From Spirochaetaceae bacterium (GTDB lineage: Bacteria > Spirochaetota > Spirochaetia > Treponematales > Breznakiellaceae): a stretch of DNA of 6,550 bases. Position 1 is the stretch's first letter; each line of letters begins with the position of its first letter. Below the pieces are notes generated by a model, which was not told where the DNA came from, ran no database searches, and saw only the letters and a list, made by a program, of their open reading frames with translations. The stretch covers positions 1 through 6,550 of the forward strand of contig JAISQV010000329.1 of assembly GCA_031273985.1 (NCBI GenBank), given 5' to 3'. The position numbers and the translations under genes are program-made. This document shows positions 5,642 through 6,550 of this stretch, piece by piece.

Positions 5642-6550
5642 TTAGCCCCCGCTTTTCGCCAAAATGCCGTCAAGCAGGAATTCGGCGCAGAGGCGGGGCG
5701 CATCCAGCCAGGGAAGGTGCCCCCCGCCCGGCAGGAGGCGGAACACGGCATCCGGCAGCGTTTCCGCAATGTTGCGCCCCGTTGTTATTTTTCCGAAGGG
5801 ATCATTTTCGCCCCAGAACAGGGCTGCCGGCGGGGTAATTTTTGTTAGCTCCTCCGCACTGATACGGTAGTTACCGGGGAAACGATTCATGCTCTCCATT
5901 AAACTCAGGGAGGAAAGGGCATAGTTCGGCAGGTTTTGAAAGCGGAAATAGCACTCTGCCATCTCCTCCGGCAAAGCGTTCACGGTTTTCTGTGCGTGGC
6001 CCATAAAGGCCAGGCTTCCCAGCGCGCGGTTCCTGCTTCGGGGCGTGATGGCCCGCAGGATCAACCTGTTCAGGCCGGGCACTGCCGCCAATCGCAGCGC
6101 GAAAGGGGGGCGGGTATCCAGCACATTGCCCGGTACTCCCAAAAGCCCCAGCGCCGCTACGCGCTCGGGCTTATCCGCCGAAAACCACAGGCTCCAATGC
6201 CCGCCCATGGAGTGCGCTATGAGGGGCGCTTTTTCCAGGCCCAGGGCGTCCAGCACATTGGCAAGCGTTTCAACCGCAAAGGCGCGCATATTTACGCGCC
6301 GGTGATCAAAGCCGCCGCTTAAACCGCCTCCGGGGCGGTTGAGCACAATCACGCGCCGGCCCTTCAGGTGAGGCAGCAAGGGCGCGAAAACAAAACCGTC
6401 TCCCGTGTTGCCGGGTACCATCAAAACAGGCTCTCCGGCCCCGAATTCAAGGAGCCTTATGCTTACTCCGCCGGACATAACAAAGCGTGTTTCGCAGGAT
6501 AATCCGTAGCGGGCAAAGAGCCGTTTTTCGGCTTCCCGGGCCGCGCTTAC
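5642..6550 (-). CDS. Alpha/beta-hydrolase fold protein, 5' end beyond window
   Basis: 302 codons are visible and the frame is open to the right edge of the window. Numbering from the internal ATG at 6478, the fold's signatures are the oxyanion-loop region LMVPGNTGDG (19-28), nucleophile elbow AHSMGGH with Ser90, acid GENDPFG with Asp226, and GGGHLPWLD with His254. Residues about 120-215 lie where the cap domain sits. The family includes esterases, lipases, C-C hydrolases and haloperoxidase-like enzymes; the substrate cannot be told from this sequence. The 24 codons before the ATG at 6478 read plausibly as protein (AREAEKRLFARYGL, a typical N-terminal helix in this family), and that ATG has no ribosome binding site, so the real start is probably further upstream. 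The loop has Pro where the usual HG motif has His. It converges on ftsK and is probably functionally unrelated. No signal peptide or membrane helix is visible, so it is probably cytoplasmic. Confidence 0.9.
   Translation of the reverse strand, partial: VSAAREAEKRLFARYGLSCETRFVMSGGVSIRLLEFGAGEPVLMVPGNTGDGFVFAPLLPHLKGRRVIVLNRPGGGLSGGFDHRRVNMRAFAVETLANVLDALGLEKAPLIAHSMGGHWSLWFSADKPERVAALGLLGVPGNVLDTRPPFALRLAAVPGLNRLILRAITPRSRNRALGSLAFMGHAQKTVNALPEEMAECYFRFQNLPNYALSSLSLMESMNRFPGNYRISAEELTKITPPAALFWGENDPFGKITTGRNIAETLPDAVFRLLPGGGHLPWLDAPRLCAEFLLDGILAKSGG

Noticed and set aside
5452..5848. Overlapping plus-strand frames of about 120-128 codons after ftsK
   Set aside because: They overlap the hydrolase C-terminus on the other strand and have low-complexity basic translations without motifs.

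Overview
The window comes from a GC-rich bacterium with a peptidoglycan wall. Three genes read rightwards as a probable operon and fill positions 53-5386. They are followed by a short, structured intergenic region (5387-5641) and one leftward gene that runs off the right edge. No RNA gene, CRISPR array, insertion sequence or phage gene is visible. The host is hard to place from four genes. A spirochaete, possibly Treponema-like, is my best guess from the protein sequences and the LysM / Slt / FtsK grouping, but this is inference only.

Layout: (1) 53-1012 is a one-pass membrane protein. Its cytoplasmic N-terminal part looks like the beta-sandwich substrate-binding domain of Hsp70/DnaK without the ATPase domain. 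A transmembrane helix, a proline-rich periplasmic linker and a C-terminal LysM domain follow. (2) 1026-2873 is an exported Slt70-type soluble lytic transglycosylase with a helical/TPR-like N-terminal region and a complete catalytic domain. (3) 2909-5386 is a full-length FtsK/SpoIIIE DNA translocase with four membrane segments, an acidic/proline-rich linker, a RecA-type motor and a DNA-reading winged helix. The gaps are 13 and 35 bases, so co-transcription is likely. Together the genes suggest a module acting at the envelope and division site: one protein grips peptidoglycan, one cuts it, and one moves chromosomal DNA through the closing septum.

The convergent intergenic region holds a 13-bp perfect stem-loop, a terminator-like hairpin with an eight-T run, a T7GCCC/GGGCA7 palindrome and further inverted repeats. 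It may be a terminator region, a small dispersed repeat, or both. Beyond it, 5642-6550 on the minus strand encodes an alpha/beta-hydrolase with an intact Ser-Asp-His triad. Its frame is open to the window edge, so its true start lies outside.

The most unusual item is the Hsp70-substrate-domain / transmembrane / LysM protein. The other genes are recognisable members of known families.
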